From positions 166,095 to 230,094 of the forward strand of contig VCMS01000109.1 of the NCBI GenBank assembly GCA_022539475.1: 64,000 nt of DNA. Direction: 5' to 3'. The stretch comes from Gracilaria domingensis (taxonomy: Eukaryota > Rhodophyta > Florideophyceae > Gracilariales > Gracilariaceae). The notes under the pieces were generated by a model. The model was not told the origin of the DNA, ran no database searches, and saw nothing but the letters and a program-made list of their open reading frames with translations. The first letter of the stretch is position 1; every line of letters starts with the position of its first letter. Below are positions 10,289-20,137 of the stretch, in pieces. The position numbers and the translations under genes were made by a program.

Positions 10289-10740
10289 GGTGCGCATGTG
10301 TTCTACTGATACCGCGGCAGCTGCCGCAGATTGCACCTACTGGGGAAATGGTACATGTAATATAGCGCAATAGCGGTTAGCAAAAGCAGTCGTTAGAAGA
10401 ATAGATACGAATAAAACGGTACGAGTTCAGAATGGGCATCACCTGCACTAGCACCACTATTTCATGCGTTTAAGGCTGTTATTCCGCAGAAGGTAAAGTG
10501 TAATGTGCACCTTAATGGAAACTGAACCTAGACTTCCTGAAATGCCTTTCAGCTAGCCCTGGACTGACGAACTAGCACGAGTGGAAATCCTACCAATATA
10601 TACTGCACAGCGATTCTGGACGACCCAAGCAATTATCTTCAAACTTTGAAATAAATGAGCTGGATAATTTTTCAAAAAATTTACTGCACGACCCTTGCCA
10701 CTTTCTGGACGACCCTCCCCAAAAACTAGCGTTTGCGAGA

Positions 10741-12628
10741 GACAGACGTTCCGGAGCAACAGAAAGGTGCCCCGATAACGGTTGAGGAGTTTTTTGCTGC
10801 TCAGGCGACAGACCCCTTCTGCAAGGCGAAAGCCCAATCCTTGGAAGACCCTAAATCCGAGTTTGATTACAACTGTTCCGGGATAATGTGCAGAATCTCA
10901 CGGATTGACGGATCAGTCCAGAGAGTCGTACCGGAATCTCTATGGGATAGGGTTCTTGAACTCGCCCATTTCCAACGACTGGGTGGACACATTGGAGCGA
11001 TCAAGATGTACGACACTCTACGTCCGGATTTATATTGGCCGCTCATGTCGCAGCACTTCTTTGAGACCGTCTCTAGTTGTAAACCGTACCGAGCCGTGCG
11101 CGGAACGCACTTCTGGAATCAGAAATAGTTGAAGTTTTTCCCGGCAACGCGTCCGTTCGAGTTCGTGACAATAGATAAACTCGGACCCTTGCCGAAAATC
11201 GGACGCCGGAAGAAGTACATACTGGTAACAACGGACCGATTCAAGAAGCTCACTAGAGCCATACCGCTGTCGGACACAAAGGCGGCAGATATCGCTATCG
11301 TCTTTCTCGAGAACCGGGTGTACCCTTATCCTACCTATCTTCTCACCGAAAACGGCCCGCAGTTCGTTGCCAAGTATTTCGAATCCCTTGCCACTGGTCT
11401 CGGTATTACTCACGCCCTGACGACTGCGTAGCACCCGCAGACTAACGGACAAGCCGAAAGGTTTGAAAAGGTTTTAGCAACCCGCTTGCGGTATTATGTA
11501 TCTGAAAACCAGAAGGACTGGACCAAGCTGGTTCAACCGTTGGTGCATGGATACAACCTGCAAGTTCACCGTTCAACCTGACACCTTTCGAACTCTCCCT
11601 CGCGCAGCACCCCGCCGGGGTTGTGCTCGACGAACCCACCTCTGCTCTCCCGCAAACGGTATCTTTTCACTTGACAACGGCAGAGACCAGTCGCCTAACA
11701 CGAGCCCGAATATCAGAGCTAATCAAGCTAGCCTACACCATGTTATGCAAAGCGCAGAAGCGCTACAAAACCTCCTTTGATTCCCAGATACGGTACACTT
11801 TAACCTTTAAGGAAGGGGATATGGTTTACTTGGATGCTCCGCCTCGAAAGATAAACTCTATTGAGTACGAGGATGTCCTCAAAATACTGCTACCGGCTTC
11901 CAAAGTTCCGTACGAGGTCGTCCGGTTTACCGAAACTACGGTCACACTTGACATCGATGGGTTACACGACATCGTTAGTTTGACAGAGTGACGGCGGCGC
12001 TCTCTCCAGTTTCCCAGGAGAGCGAAGCAGCCACCAATGATACAGACTCTAACCCCGCATCGGGTGCCCCTCCTATTTCCGAGGACCCGGGTAATGCCGC
12101 CGACACAACTATTCAAGATAGAACAGCATCAGCATCAGAAGTCTGTTCAGAATTACCGCAATCGGAACAACCATCCTCGCATGTACCCGTTACCACCGAA
12201 CAACCGGTATATGCAGGGGGTGAAACGCGGCCCAACCTGCCCCCGAATCGGAAAAGAAATGGGTCGTTGAAAAGTTTGTCGGTCACGGTAGAGCGTAGGA
12301 CGGTGAGGAACTCGTACGCGTGAAGTGGTTTGGTTTCAAGAAGCCCACATGGGAACCGAGACGGACATTCCACACGACTTTATGGAGAGGAATTTCCGGC
12401 GGACCGCTCGCGAGGGCGCTTCGCCACCTAAGAAGGGAGGTAACAGACGCTGAACATATCAAAAAACATCTCGGAACCCAAAAACTCCGAACGGTAGTTC
12501 ATCTGCACCGAACAGGATACCAGCCGCGCTTCTTGTCTGATTCATTTGATGCCCAGCGAGCCAGCTTTCTTGTCAACTCCTGGCGAAATTACGCGAAGCA
12601 TCAGACACAACTGAAGTACAACAAATAG
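10741..12628 (+). pseudogene. Decayed Ty3/Gypsy pol fragment: integrase and chromodomain
   Basis: The order is an integrase zinc-binding region (GGHIGAIKMYDTL...LYWP), the catalytic core with FVTIDKLGPLP and a TENGPQF stretch (the usual Asp has changed), HPQTNGQAER, an integrase C-terminal domain (11,623-11,991) and a chromodomain (KWVVEKFVGHGR ... RVKWFGFKKPTWEP, about 12,250-12,360). In-frame TAG codons interrupt it at 11,126-11,128, at 11,429-11,431 and inside the chromodomain, and there is a 1-base frameshift near 11,570. RT and protease are missing on the left because element 1 abuts directly. It is not the same family as the 51.9-63.6 kb element. Confidence 0.8.
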
Positions 12629-13523
12629 ACCCGAATTTGGAAGGACCTTGAAGGAGAAGCCACCTGGAAATCTTTCCAACAGTTTCCGCAATGCGCGGCA
12701 CGCACGGAAGCGTCCAGCAAGGACGCGCTACGCCAGGGAGAGCGCTAGCATACGGCAGGCTGCATCTTGAAGCGCCAGAGGCCACTTGCAACGATAATCA
12801 AAATATTTTCGGCGGAAATTAGCCCTCCGCAAACGGTCGAAAATAGCGATTACTTGTTTGTCCGATATCTCGGAAACGAAGGCGTTTCAGAGACTGAAAA
12901 AAGACGATTTGCGCTCGTGGCATGCTCAAAATACTCAGGAGCTGTTGAGTGCGAGCGTGTGCGCCCTAGGCGTATTGCTGATCACCGAATCGGTTACTAA
13001 ACGCGTGGAGTGTGCAGTGCACGAAAGACACTCCCAAAAAATTGATGGTTTATTTGTTGTTCATTGCTGTCCGCCGGAGGCCAAAAGCAGAGCCGCACAG
13101 CACACGCTGCTATTTCTGGGAAGGCTCCTGCTGTTATCTGAGCCGGCTAGCTTTCGGTATCGGCGACTGTGATGATGTGAGCGTGTGGTACAGCCCTAAT
13201 TCGTGCTTTGTGACCTCCCCCGCCCAAGCCTCGAGACGGAAGGCATTCGCTACGTCGGCTATCATGTCTGCTCGTGTTCCTTGCAAGACCGCATCCATCG
13301 CTCCGCGAAGTTCATTATCCACGTCGATAACTCGCGCTGCAAGCCGGTCGTGGAAGGAATCAAACTTTGATGCGTACTCTCTCAACCTCTCCGTGCTGCC
13401 CACTCACTCTGTTGTTCAAGTGTTTCTGGCGAGCGGTCTGGAACACAAGGGACACCTACTCGGAGCAAGACGTACAGACGAATTCGTCAGAAGGTACCAA
13501 AGGTGAACCTCAATCAGTACCGG
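12629..13523. other. Intervening region; one possible short minus-strand ORF
   Basis: No recognisable gene. A minus-strand frame of 89 codons at 13,403-13,134 has balanced, helix-forming composition (reads STERLREYASKFD near its start) but begins with GTG and has no recognised homologue. It could be an exon or a relic. Nothing else is seen. Confidence 0.3.
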
Positions 13524-15674
13524 ATGGTTGTTGTTACTGTTGACATCACTCTGGTGGACACTCCGCCCAATTTACTCCGTGGAGTAAGTAAACGCCACGT
13601 TGAAGCCCTTGTGAAGAGTATGGAGGAGCGGGGGATATTGCAGTCGATGGGTTCTCCAGTGGTGGCCTTACAAGATGCTACTACGGGAGAGAGGGATACT
13701 GACAAGGGACGCCTAACGAAGAAGTGCTTCATTGTAGATGGTTTGCATCGTCTGAAAGCTATACAATATTTGGCAGCGACTAGTGCACCGAAGTGGAAGC
13801 GATTAGCCAAGTTTTGGCGTTGCAATCTGCTGATTCGAAGAGATGGGAGGCCCATTGGGATGAAGGAATTGTTATGTGTTGCTTCGTACCTCAATGAGTC
13901 GACGAGTACCATGCGAAGGATGATGTTTGCAGACAAGATACACTCTATAGTTAGTGTGGTCGCCATTCTAATTGAAGATGTTGAGGGGGTGACGCCGGCA
14001 GACGTGGATCCTGCAGAAGTGACAGAAGTGTTGAAAGAGAGCCAACTGATTGGGACTGTGCAAGAGCGTCAGTATCTGAGATATGCCAATGTCGCCCTGC
14101 AGCTCATGTCTCGTGAGGGAATGCTGGCCCATTTTGAGGATATATGTGAGACTGTGAGTGACATAGGTCTCATACATCTGTCCAATACTCCGCTATATGT
14201 TTTGGATGCCGAGGAGTTTTCCTTCATTCTTGATTGTCTTCAGATGTTTCTATTGAAGGGCAAGTCGACGAAGACAAAGCAATGGAAAAGCTTTGAGGAG
14301 GTTCGAGGTTTCTTTTATGATAGAGCATTGTCTCTGTTCCGCGCGGCTCGAGCAGTGAGGAATGAACTGAACGAGGGAGAGTCCATGGAAGTGTTCCTGA
14401 AACGCGAAGTCAGTCTTTCTGATCCATCGAATGAGGATGACGTTGAAGACCCAGACAACAACGCAGCTGTGTATCAGTTCCTTTTGGGACAAGTTGTGAA
14501 CTTCAACACATTGCCGCGTGTTCGGAGCAGGACGAACTCAATTAGAACTGCCACGACTTCCGTTCAGAATCGATTGCGGACGATGCTCAAGGTAGTTCCG
14601 CCCCCCGCACCAGTGAAGCAGTCCGTGACGAAGAGGAGGACTCCCGCTGCTGCTGCTGCAACATCTGCTATTGAAGAAGGGGAGCCGCGAAGAAGTGCAC
14701 GAGAACGGGCGCAGGTGAGTTATAGGGAAATTGAGCACGGCCGAAATCGAGGTGCCATAGAAGTTCTGGATAGCTCTGAAGAAGAACAGCGGGCTCCGCC
14801 GAGGAAGAAACGGAGAAAGACTTTCACACAACAGATGAGATCTACTCTGAACAGCATGACACCGGATGACCTGATGTCTCAACTAAATGAACATGTGCTG
14901 AGAGGAAGGTCGATGAAGGTTCAGTTCGTGGCATTGGGAGAGGGAGCGAATGCAGAGAACGCAGGCAGTTCTGCATTTGTGGATGACGATGAGCTTCTTT
15001 CTGTGACCGTTCCACGGGTTGTCACCGTCGAGAAAGATGCTGCGCCAGACGATCAGCGAGAGACAGGTGGGGGGTCATTTGATGACGATTTACCTACAGC
15101 TCTTCCGGAATATGAGGAGCACGGACTTGTTCGAGGTGACCCATATGATGGCCCACCGAACCCATCATGGTGCGGGTATGCCAGGCTGAGACCGCAGGAA
15201 TGGCAAGGGAAGAACGTAATTGAGCACAAGGACCCCTGGCTCAGAGTCATTCACTTGCCGAAGGGACATAGGTCGGAGCTGCTAAGTGTCTCGAATCTCA
15301 GAGATGTACACCATCTTGTCTTTTGGCACGCTGCAAGGGCTGAACATCGCCTACGGGCGGAGACATTTGGTATGCAGTATCCTCGTACTCGACCGACAGG
15401 TATGGATGATGAAGAGGTGCTGTGGGTTGCTGCGAAGGAGCATGACGAATTTGGGCAAATGTTCTTCGCCCGAATGCAAGCTGAGCTAAGGCAGAATGGA
15501 TATTGCGTGCTTGATGGTTTTGCGACGGATAATGGTGTCCCTAAATGGGAGGAGTTGGAAGAAGTTCGGGAGTTCGGAGATGTGTCGGGGAAGTTGGTGG
15601 ACTTCTTCGAGAATGAGTATGGAGCGATGCCGGATATACGGAAAGGAGAGGAACAGAGTCGTTTGTTCAAATAA
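13524..15674 (+). CDS. ParB/sulfiredoxin-fold N-terminal domain protein
   Basis: The first ATG of the frame is at 13,524. Residues 1-80 match the ParB N-terminal pattern: a beta strand, a helix with SKRHVEALVKSMEERGIL, then IVDGLHRLKAI with the DGxHR core at residues 72-76. A helical region with a serine-rich HTH-like part follows. A long acidic and basic linker with an RRSARERAQ motif and KKRRK clusters (likely nuclear localisation) comes next, then a folded C-terminal region from about residue 540. In bacteria the ParB domain binds DNA and hydrolyses CTP; related domains also act as nucleases. Here the role is unknown. The ORF ends at TAA 15,672-15,674, and the dioxygenase-like frame opens just before it, one frame away. 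The two are probably one protein or a tightly linked pair. Confidence 0.65.
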   Translation: MVVVTVDITLVDTPPNLLRGVSKRHVEALVKSMEERGILQSMGSPVVALQDATTGERDTDKGRLTKKCFIVDGLHRLKAIQYLAATSAPKWKRLAKFWRCNLLIRRDGRPIGMKELLCVASYLNESTSTMRRMMFADKIHSIVSVVAILIEDVEGVTPADVDPAEVTEVLKESQLIGTVQERQYLRYANVALQLMSREGMLAHFEDICETVSDIGLIHLSNTPLYVLDAEEFSFILDCLQMFLLKGKSTKTKQWKSFEEVRGFFYDRALSLFRAARAVRNELNEGESMEVFLKREVSLSDPSNEDDVEDPDNNAAVYQFLLGQVVNFNTLPRVRSRTNSIRTATTSVQNRLRTMLKVVPPPAPVKQSVTKRRTPAAAAATSAIEEGEPRRSARERAQVSYREIEHGRNRGAIEVLDSSEEEQRAPPRKKRRKTFTQQMRSTLNSMTPDDLMSQLNEHVLRGRSMKVQFVALGEGANAENAGSSAFVDDDELLSVTVPRVVTVEKDAAPDDQRETGGGSFDDDLPTALPEYEEHGLVRGDPYDGPPNPSWCGYARLRPQEWQGKNVIEHKDPWLRVIHLPKGHRSELLSVSNLRDVHHLVFWHAARAEHRLRAETFGMQYPRTRPTGMDDEEVLWVAAKEHDEFGQMFFARMQAELRQNGYCVLDGFATDNGVPKWEELEEVREFGDVSGKLVDFFENEYGAMPDIRKGEEQSRLFK

Positions 15675-15730
15675 TCAACGATGATGAAGGATGGAAGGAC
15701 GGTAGCGATGGACCATTTGAGGGGAGAGTG

Positions 15731-16507
15731 ATGTCGACACGTTGGGGTACGGTGGAGAAGCCGGAGGATAATGAGGAGCTCAGGTGGGTTGTAAGGTCGC
15801 GTGCTCTACTTGATGTTCGAATGGGTACAATTGCTGCGGCTTTGGGACTATGGGACAATGAAAGGGAAGCTGTGAAGATGTACACTCCGAAAACTGGTGG
15901 TCGATTTCTGGGGACGACGAGAAAGTGCAAGCGCCAGACGCTGCACACCGACTTTAGTGGTCTGGTTACGAAGGAAACAATGAATACTGGCAACCCCGGA
16001 TACTTTTTAATGGCCTCTGGGAAAGAGGGCTTTCCTCTCTGGGTGAGCGCTGGAAGCCATCAACTGGTGGGGATGAACAACCAACAGTTGCGAGTGATGT
16101 CGGAGGTGTATCCAGCGAGGAAGATAATCATCCCACCGTACTCTGTATTCGTGGGCCGTGGTGATGTGACACATGCTGGAGCAAGTGGGAAGGACAAGGT
16201 GGATAGGCCCGAGTCTATGGATTTGCTGGTTAGATACCACATGTACATGGTACCAGAGGGCTACGCACTACCTGATGCTGTTCATCGGGTGCGGGATTTC
16301 CGACCCACGTTTGTCAATGGTGACGAGGAGGAGGAGGCGGAGGATGAACTGTTGTCCGATAAGGAGGGTGGGGCGGTTGACATGGACGAAGACCAAGTGG
16401 TCGTGGAGATTGGTGTGGAAGCGGACGCCGGTAGAACCGAAGTGCTCGAGAGTAGTAGTGATGACGATTTGCCAATAATGAGGCTGCGAGCGCCTCGAAG
16501 TGGATGA
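15731..16507 (+). CDS. 2-oxoglutarate/Fe(II) dioxygenase-like domain, probable C-terminal half of the ParB protein
   Basis: From the ATG at 15,731, residues 70-170 carry the double-stranded beta-helix signature: the HxD pair in TLHTDF (H72, D74), GRGDVTHAGAS with the distal H148, and LVRYHMYM with R168, the likely 2-oxoglutarate anchor. All expected metal and cosubstrate residues are present. An acidic tail follows. The frame is open upstream of the ATG to at least 15,659, reading through the end of the ParB ORF, so a -1 shift or a single-base error near 15,660-15,672 would join them. TET/JBP-type dioxygenases that oxidise methylated bases are known to travel with KDZ transposons in fungi. 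Whether this one acts on DNA is not shown by the sequence. Confidence 0.65.
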   Translation: MSTRWGTVEKPEDNEELRWVVRSRALLDVRMGTIAAALGLWDNEREAVKMYTPKTGGRFLGTTRKCKRQTLHTDFSGLVTKETMNTGNPGYFLMASGKEGFPLWVSAGSHQLVGMNNQQLRVMSEVYPARKIIIPPYSVFVGRGDVTHAGASGKDKVDRPESMDLLVRYHMYMVPEGYALPDAVHRVRDFRPTFVNGDEEEEAEDELLSDKEGGAVDMDEDQVVVEIGVEADAGRTEVLESSSDDDLPIMRLRAPRSG

Positions 16508-16803
16508 GAATGAGATGATTAGTAAATTATGTGTGTCTTGCGAGTATTAAGAGTAGTATACTATTACAAGGCTATACATATGAACATAGAAAAGGTGCGG
16601 CAGGCTGGTAATTGAACAAATGTCAAACGTCTTTGGTCCAGTTGCGTCTAATTGCAACATGCCAAATGCTCGGTATCGTTAACATCATTGGTGGCACCAG
16701 TCAATTCGCAATTGAACATGTAGCGTCCTAACATTTCTGAAACTGCACTTAAGGTTGCTTTTAAGAGAAGTATGCAACTGAGAAGTCTATACAGTTCCTG
16801 TCT
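16508..16803. other. Intergenic, nothing recognised
   Basis: AT-rich spacer between the dioxygenase-like ORF and the HAD ORF. No ORF, repeat or clear regulatory signal is seen. Confidence 0.4.
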
Positions 16804-17682
16804 ATGCGGTACTTGTGGCAGTATGGTGACTGTATCAGGAAAATGGCAGAGGAACAGAGAGACTTGGCGGAAATTTCACCCAATACCTTGTCTAAGTTCA
16901 TATATGCCAATGGTTACGGTATATTAAGTTCCGTTGATGGAACGTTGAGAAGAGAAGGAGAGTCAATTCCAGAAGAAGTTGTGAAGTGTATGAAGTTCAT
17001 TGACGAACGTGTTGGTTTCGGACTTGTCACAGGGGGTGGTGTGGGCGACGTGGAGGGGAAAATGGAAGGACTCGGAGACTATAAGTTTGGTGTCTCGGCG
17101 AATCATGGAGCTTTCCTGCGTTTCTCTGACGAGAGGGAAATTAAGGGTGCATTCAATGATCACACCCTTGACCACACTGTTGACGGACTACTGTTCCTGG
17201 CAAGGGATTTGAATAGGAGGCATGGTATTGTGAATGATGATGACAAGGGGTTCGTGGAGATCAGAAGTGATAGTGGCCTTCCCAATTTCGTGTACAACAA
17301 ACTGTGGCAGTGGAAAGAAGAAGTGGATTCTGCTATTGGGGACCTGTTGCAGAAGATGGATGCGTTTGTTATCTATCCCGGCGATAAAAGTTGCGAAATT
17401 GTGGACAAGCGATACACAAAAGGAAGCGGAGGAGAAAATCTTGTGGATAATGAACCGAGATTTATTGATACGGATGACGTCGTGACGTTCGGAAGTGCTT
17501 TGAGCGACGGGCCTTTGCATGAGGTAGGCGTGTACGGCGTTCACGTCAAAGAAGATTGTATCCCGGGTGGAGTACACAACCTGTTCGAAAGCGTGGAGGA
17601 TGTACATTCGACAATTATGTTGGTGGCTCTGTTGTACGGCTACGAGGAAAAGCAGCACGATAAAAACCACCATGAATCATAA
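16804..17682 (+). CDS. HAD-superfamily phosphatase paralogue with lost catalytic aspartate
   Basis: An intact 292-codon ORF aligning along its length with the minus-strand gene at 18,685-17,735. In HAD phosphatases the first Asp of DxDGT is the nucleophile. Here that position is Ser43 (SVDGT) while the paralogue has DVDGT. The second motif TGRD has become TGGG, and the metal-binding NDG near the end has become SDG. The cap region resembles class II HADs such as sugar-phosphate phosphatases. With the nucleophile gone it is probably catalytically dead, although it is uninterrupted. The two genes converge with 52 bp between their stops. Confidence 0.7.
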   Translation: MRYLWQYGDCIRKMAEEQRDLAEISPNTLSKFIYANGYGILSSVDGTLRREGESIPEEVVKCMKFIDERVGFGLVTGGGVGDVEGKMEGLGDYKFGVSANHGAFLRFSDEREIKGAFNDHTLDHTVDGLLFLARDLNRRHGIVNDDDKGFVEIRSDSGLPNFVYNKLWQWKEEVDSAIGDLLQKMDAFVIYPGDKSCEIVDKRYTKGSGGENLVDNEPRFIDTDDVVTFGSALSDGPLHEVGVYGVHVKEDCIPGGVHNLFESVEDVHSTIMLVALLYGYEEKQHDKNHHES

Positions 17683-17734
17683 AAGGGTATTGCGATATAT
17701 ACGACACTTTTATTACTGAGATCTCATATCATAG

Positions 17735-18685
17735 CTAAGTATTACAGGCATCGTAGCACTTGAAACAAATTCCAAGAGCATTTCTAAACCATTGACACTT
17801 ATATTTTCTGTACCCGTACAGTTCTGCCACCCTTCTGATGGTCTCATGCACGTCCTCCACCCCATCAACAAGATATGTTACCGCTGCTGGATGGTCTTCT
17901 CCCTTCACATGAACTGCCAGGGTTGCCATTTCATATAGAGGGCCATCATTGGAAACATTCCCGAAAGCAGCGATTAAATGTGTGTCAAACTGGGGGTCGT
18001 TTTCAACCAAGGCTAGCGCCCCACTATTTTTCGTGAAACAAATGTCCCCTATGTCACAGTTTTCATCTTGAGGGTACGCAACCAGGTTCGGAAAGGATGT
18101 CAACACTTTTGAAATACCGGAGTTAACTTCTGTTTTCCACTTCGACAGTCCATTGTACGTGAAGTTAGGGAGTCCACTGTCTTTTCAAGTGCTCACAACT
18201 GCTTGTTGACGCTCTTCGTGAAGTCCGTGCGATTCATTTAAGGAGAGTGCAAGTCTCTCAAGTTCGGCTGCACATCTTTCGTAGCCTTCCCTGTCAAGGT
18301 CCTGATCAATTTCGGTACCATTGGATAATCTCACCCGTGCGCCTTGGTTTCCAGAGATGCCAAAAGTGTAGCCACCCAGGTGCTCCATGAAACTCTCGGC
18401 ATCCTCTATATCTCGCCCAGTAGCAATTCCGAAACCAACGCGTGCGTTGATGTACTTCATGCATTTGACTGTTTCGGCAGGAATGTTCTCCCAAGCTCTT
18501 TTCAGAGTACCGTCAACATCACTAATCACGGCGTAGCCATTTTCGAATATTTCGTTAGCCAGCTGCTGAGGAGTTACTTCTTGGGCTCTAACTTCTGAGT
18601 TATACATGTTTTGAAAGCTTTCGAAAGGGTTCGTTTTGCAAATGGGTGTGGGTATACGAATGAGAAGGATGTGATTGATGTTCAC
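17735..18685 (-). pseudogene. HAD-superfamily phosphatase with intact catalytic motifs but an in-frame stop
   Basis: Catalytic motifs are intact: DVDGT at residues 56-60, ATGRD, and FGNVSNDGPL. The class II cap lies between them. The frame is continuous for 317 codons except for a TGA at 18,185-18,187, between VVST and KDSGLPNF, where the paralogue reads on. This is therefore a nonsense mutation (or a sequence error), not an intron. A substrate such as a sugar phosphate is plausible for the family but is not determined. The ATG at 18,685 is followed by a hydrophobic segment. A second ATG at residue 27 may be the true start. Confidence 0.65.
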
Positions 18686-19234
18686 AAGGTGTTTCGTAGT
18701 ATAAAAAGAGTCTAAGAACGACCATATACGGGTATTGTAGTACTGTTTTAAAACGTTACTACGACGAGAAGTTTTTGCATCGATTTGCAGTAAAGAAAGG
18801 ATGATTTAGTCATAAATTATATGTACGGGTTCAAGTGGGTAAAGAAAACTATGAATATCTTCAACATGAGCTTAGAAATCAAGATCAGTAAAACAACCTC
18901 CATTACGGGTTGAAACCCATAAAAGGTTTACCTTACTTTATACGGGTGACCCAAGTATTGCAAAGGCTTAGTTCTTCAGAAATATCACAATTTTTGTACT
19001 TGTTTCGTTACTAGTATCGTGCACTTTAATGATATGGAATGACCCTTTTCCATCTAGCAAAAACTTAGCCAGGTATTAGTGATAAGGGATGTAGGATGTA
19101 AAGGGGCATATTTGAACCACAGAAGGACGAACAATATAAGTAATGTAATAGGAACAGGTCATTTCGATAAAGTAACTTTTATGTTTAACTATCTCTAAAA
19201 GGTTTACAACACCGAAAAGTCATGTGTTCTAACC
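18686..19234. other. AT-rich intergenic region with repeated TACGGGT words
   Basis: No gene. The word TACGGGT (or TTACGGGT) occurs near 18,725, 18,824, 18,905 and 18,942 within about 220 bp, in places paired with an ACCC word that could form short stems (for example near 18,903-18,922). It may be a regulatory or degraded repeat cluster; nothing more can be said. Confidence 0.3.
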
Positions 19235-20137
19235 TCAAAGCTGGGGGAATGGGGATGGGGATAACTTTTCCTTAACACCGTTGACGTAGTTTGTATGAAA
19301 AGGAGCGGGGTCACCGCCTACAATGGTTCTTTCTTGGCAGGAAAAGTCGTAGAAGTACGCGTTCCTAAACTGAAAGTCGGAGAAAGAAGTAGGGAAGCCA
19401 ACGAGAGTTTTCCCATATGCAAGAATTCGCCCAACGGTCTCTTCCAGGTTGAAAGTAGTACCTGTCTTAAGCGAAACTATCTTCAAAAGCTCTTTCATTA
19501 TTGTGAGCACAACCGTACTGCACTCCGTAGCGACTACGTCCATAGGAATGAAACCTCTTGAGGCCCCGACGATGTTGAACGCTGATAGCCACACGAGCTT
19601 CTCATAATAGCTTACGAGAAATGTGTCTTCGTCGACAACCCCGCAAGTGAGACCCATAGACCTAAACCTGTCTGCAACGTTGGAGGCCTACTTTCCTGTT
19701 GCGACAGTGAGACCATCCGGACTTTGAGGAGTGACACCATCCTGCGGAGCTGCGTTTCTTGAGGGGACACCAACGTATAGGACAACTTTTGAACATTTTT
19801 CCACACCGAGCTTTGAAACCAATGGTATGATGTCTCCATTCCGGAAGAAAACGAGATTCTCTCTGAGCGAATAAGGGCAAGCCTGAATTACGGTCTCCAG
19901 GGTGTTCGTTCTTCCACAAACTAGTATCGGTACATCAGAAAGATAAGAGGTAGCAGCCATGCTGCAGAATTCGTGTGCGGAAATGACCGTATCTTCTTCG
20001 TTCGCCAGCATGGTACCTATACGTCCCCTTCCAACAATAACGGCCCGAGTCTTTCGGGTGGGAGATGAGGCCTGAGGGACGTCAGAGTATCTGGGACTCC
20101 GAGGCGGAGTGGGAGGCATGTCGGACTGGGAGTTCAT
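19235..20137 (-). pseudogene. Ketopantoate reductase-like (ApbA/PanE fold) oxidoreductase with internal TAG
   Basis: Starting at the ATG at 20,137 gives 300 codons, the usual length of this family. The N-terminus has a Rossmann nucleotide-binding motif (AVIVGRGRIGTML). The C-terminal half has YEKLVWLSAFNIVGA, matching the helical dimer region of ketopantoate reductases, which usually reads EKLxxNAxxNxLxA. A TAG at 19,688-19,690 interrupts the frame between the two domains, and both halves are in the same frame. The usual catalytic Lys/Glu set is not all recognisable, so substrate is uncertain. The frame is open upstream to 20,338 with a serine-rich extension, which would be a possible organelle-targeting peptide if translation starts there. 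Confidence 0.55.

Larger units (their letters stand above)
1..10740. mobile_element. Element 1: large Plavaka/CACTA-like DNA transposon carrying a DNA methyltransferase-SET protein (left end outside window)
   Basis: Three large ORFs lie in a fixed layout: methyltransferase-SET (+), coiled-coil protein (+) and transposase (-), the last two convergent with overlapping stop codons. From about 4,857 to 10,740 the same DNA recurs inverted at 48,655-42,962 (element 3). That homology stops at 10,740, after a sequence reading AACTAGCGTTTGCGAGAGAC, and Gypsy pol coding sequence begins next to it. I take this as the right terminus. The left terminus is not in the window. Assignment to the Plavaka/CACTA (CMC) group rests on the transposase alone. 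The element looks inactive because its transposase has two in-frame stops. Confidence 0.75.
8880..10740. other. Right subterminal region of element 1
   Basis: This is noncoding or barely coding DNA between the transposase 5' end and the element terminus. It holds a 78-bp hairpin, a tandem array of about 73-bp units, a Lys/Glu-rich minus-strand reading frame (10,119-9,715 and the overlapping 9,881-9,603) and a 16-bp-arm hairpin. Much of it matches element 3 at 42,962-44,635 in reverse. The Lys/Glu frame recurs there twice, but it drifts out of frame and I do not call it a gene. AACTAGC-type words recur inside and at the end, which would suit subterminal transposase-binding sites (inference). 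Confidence 0.55.

Noticed and set aside
10741..20137. Stop-codon reassignment to explain many in-frame stops
   Set aside because: TAG, TGA and TAA all occur internally, and intact long genes use normal stops. Decay or error is simpler.
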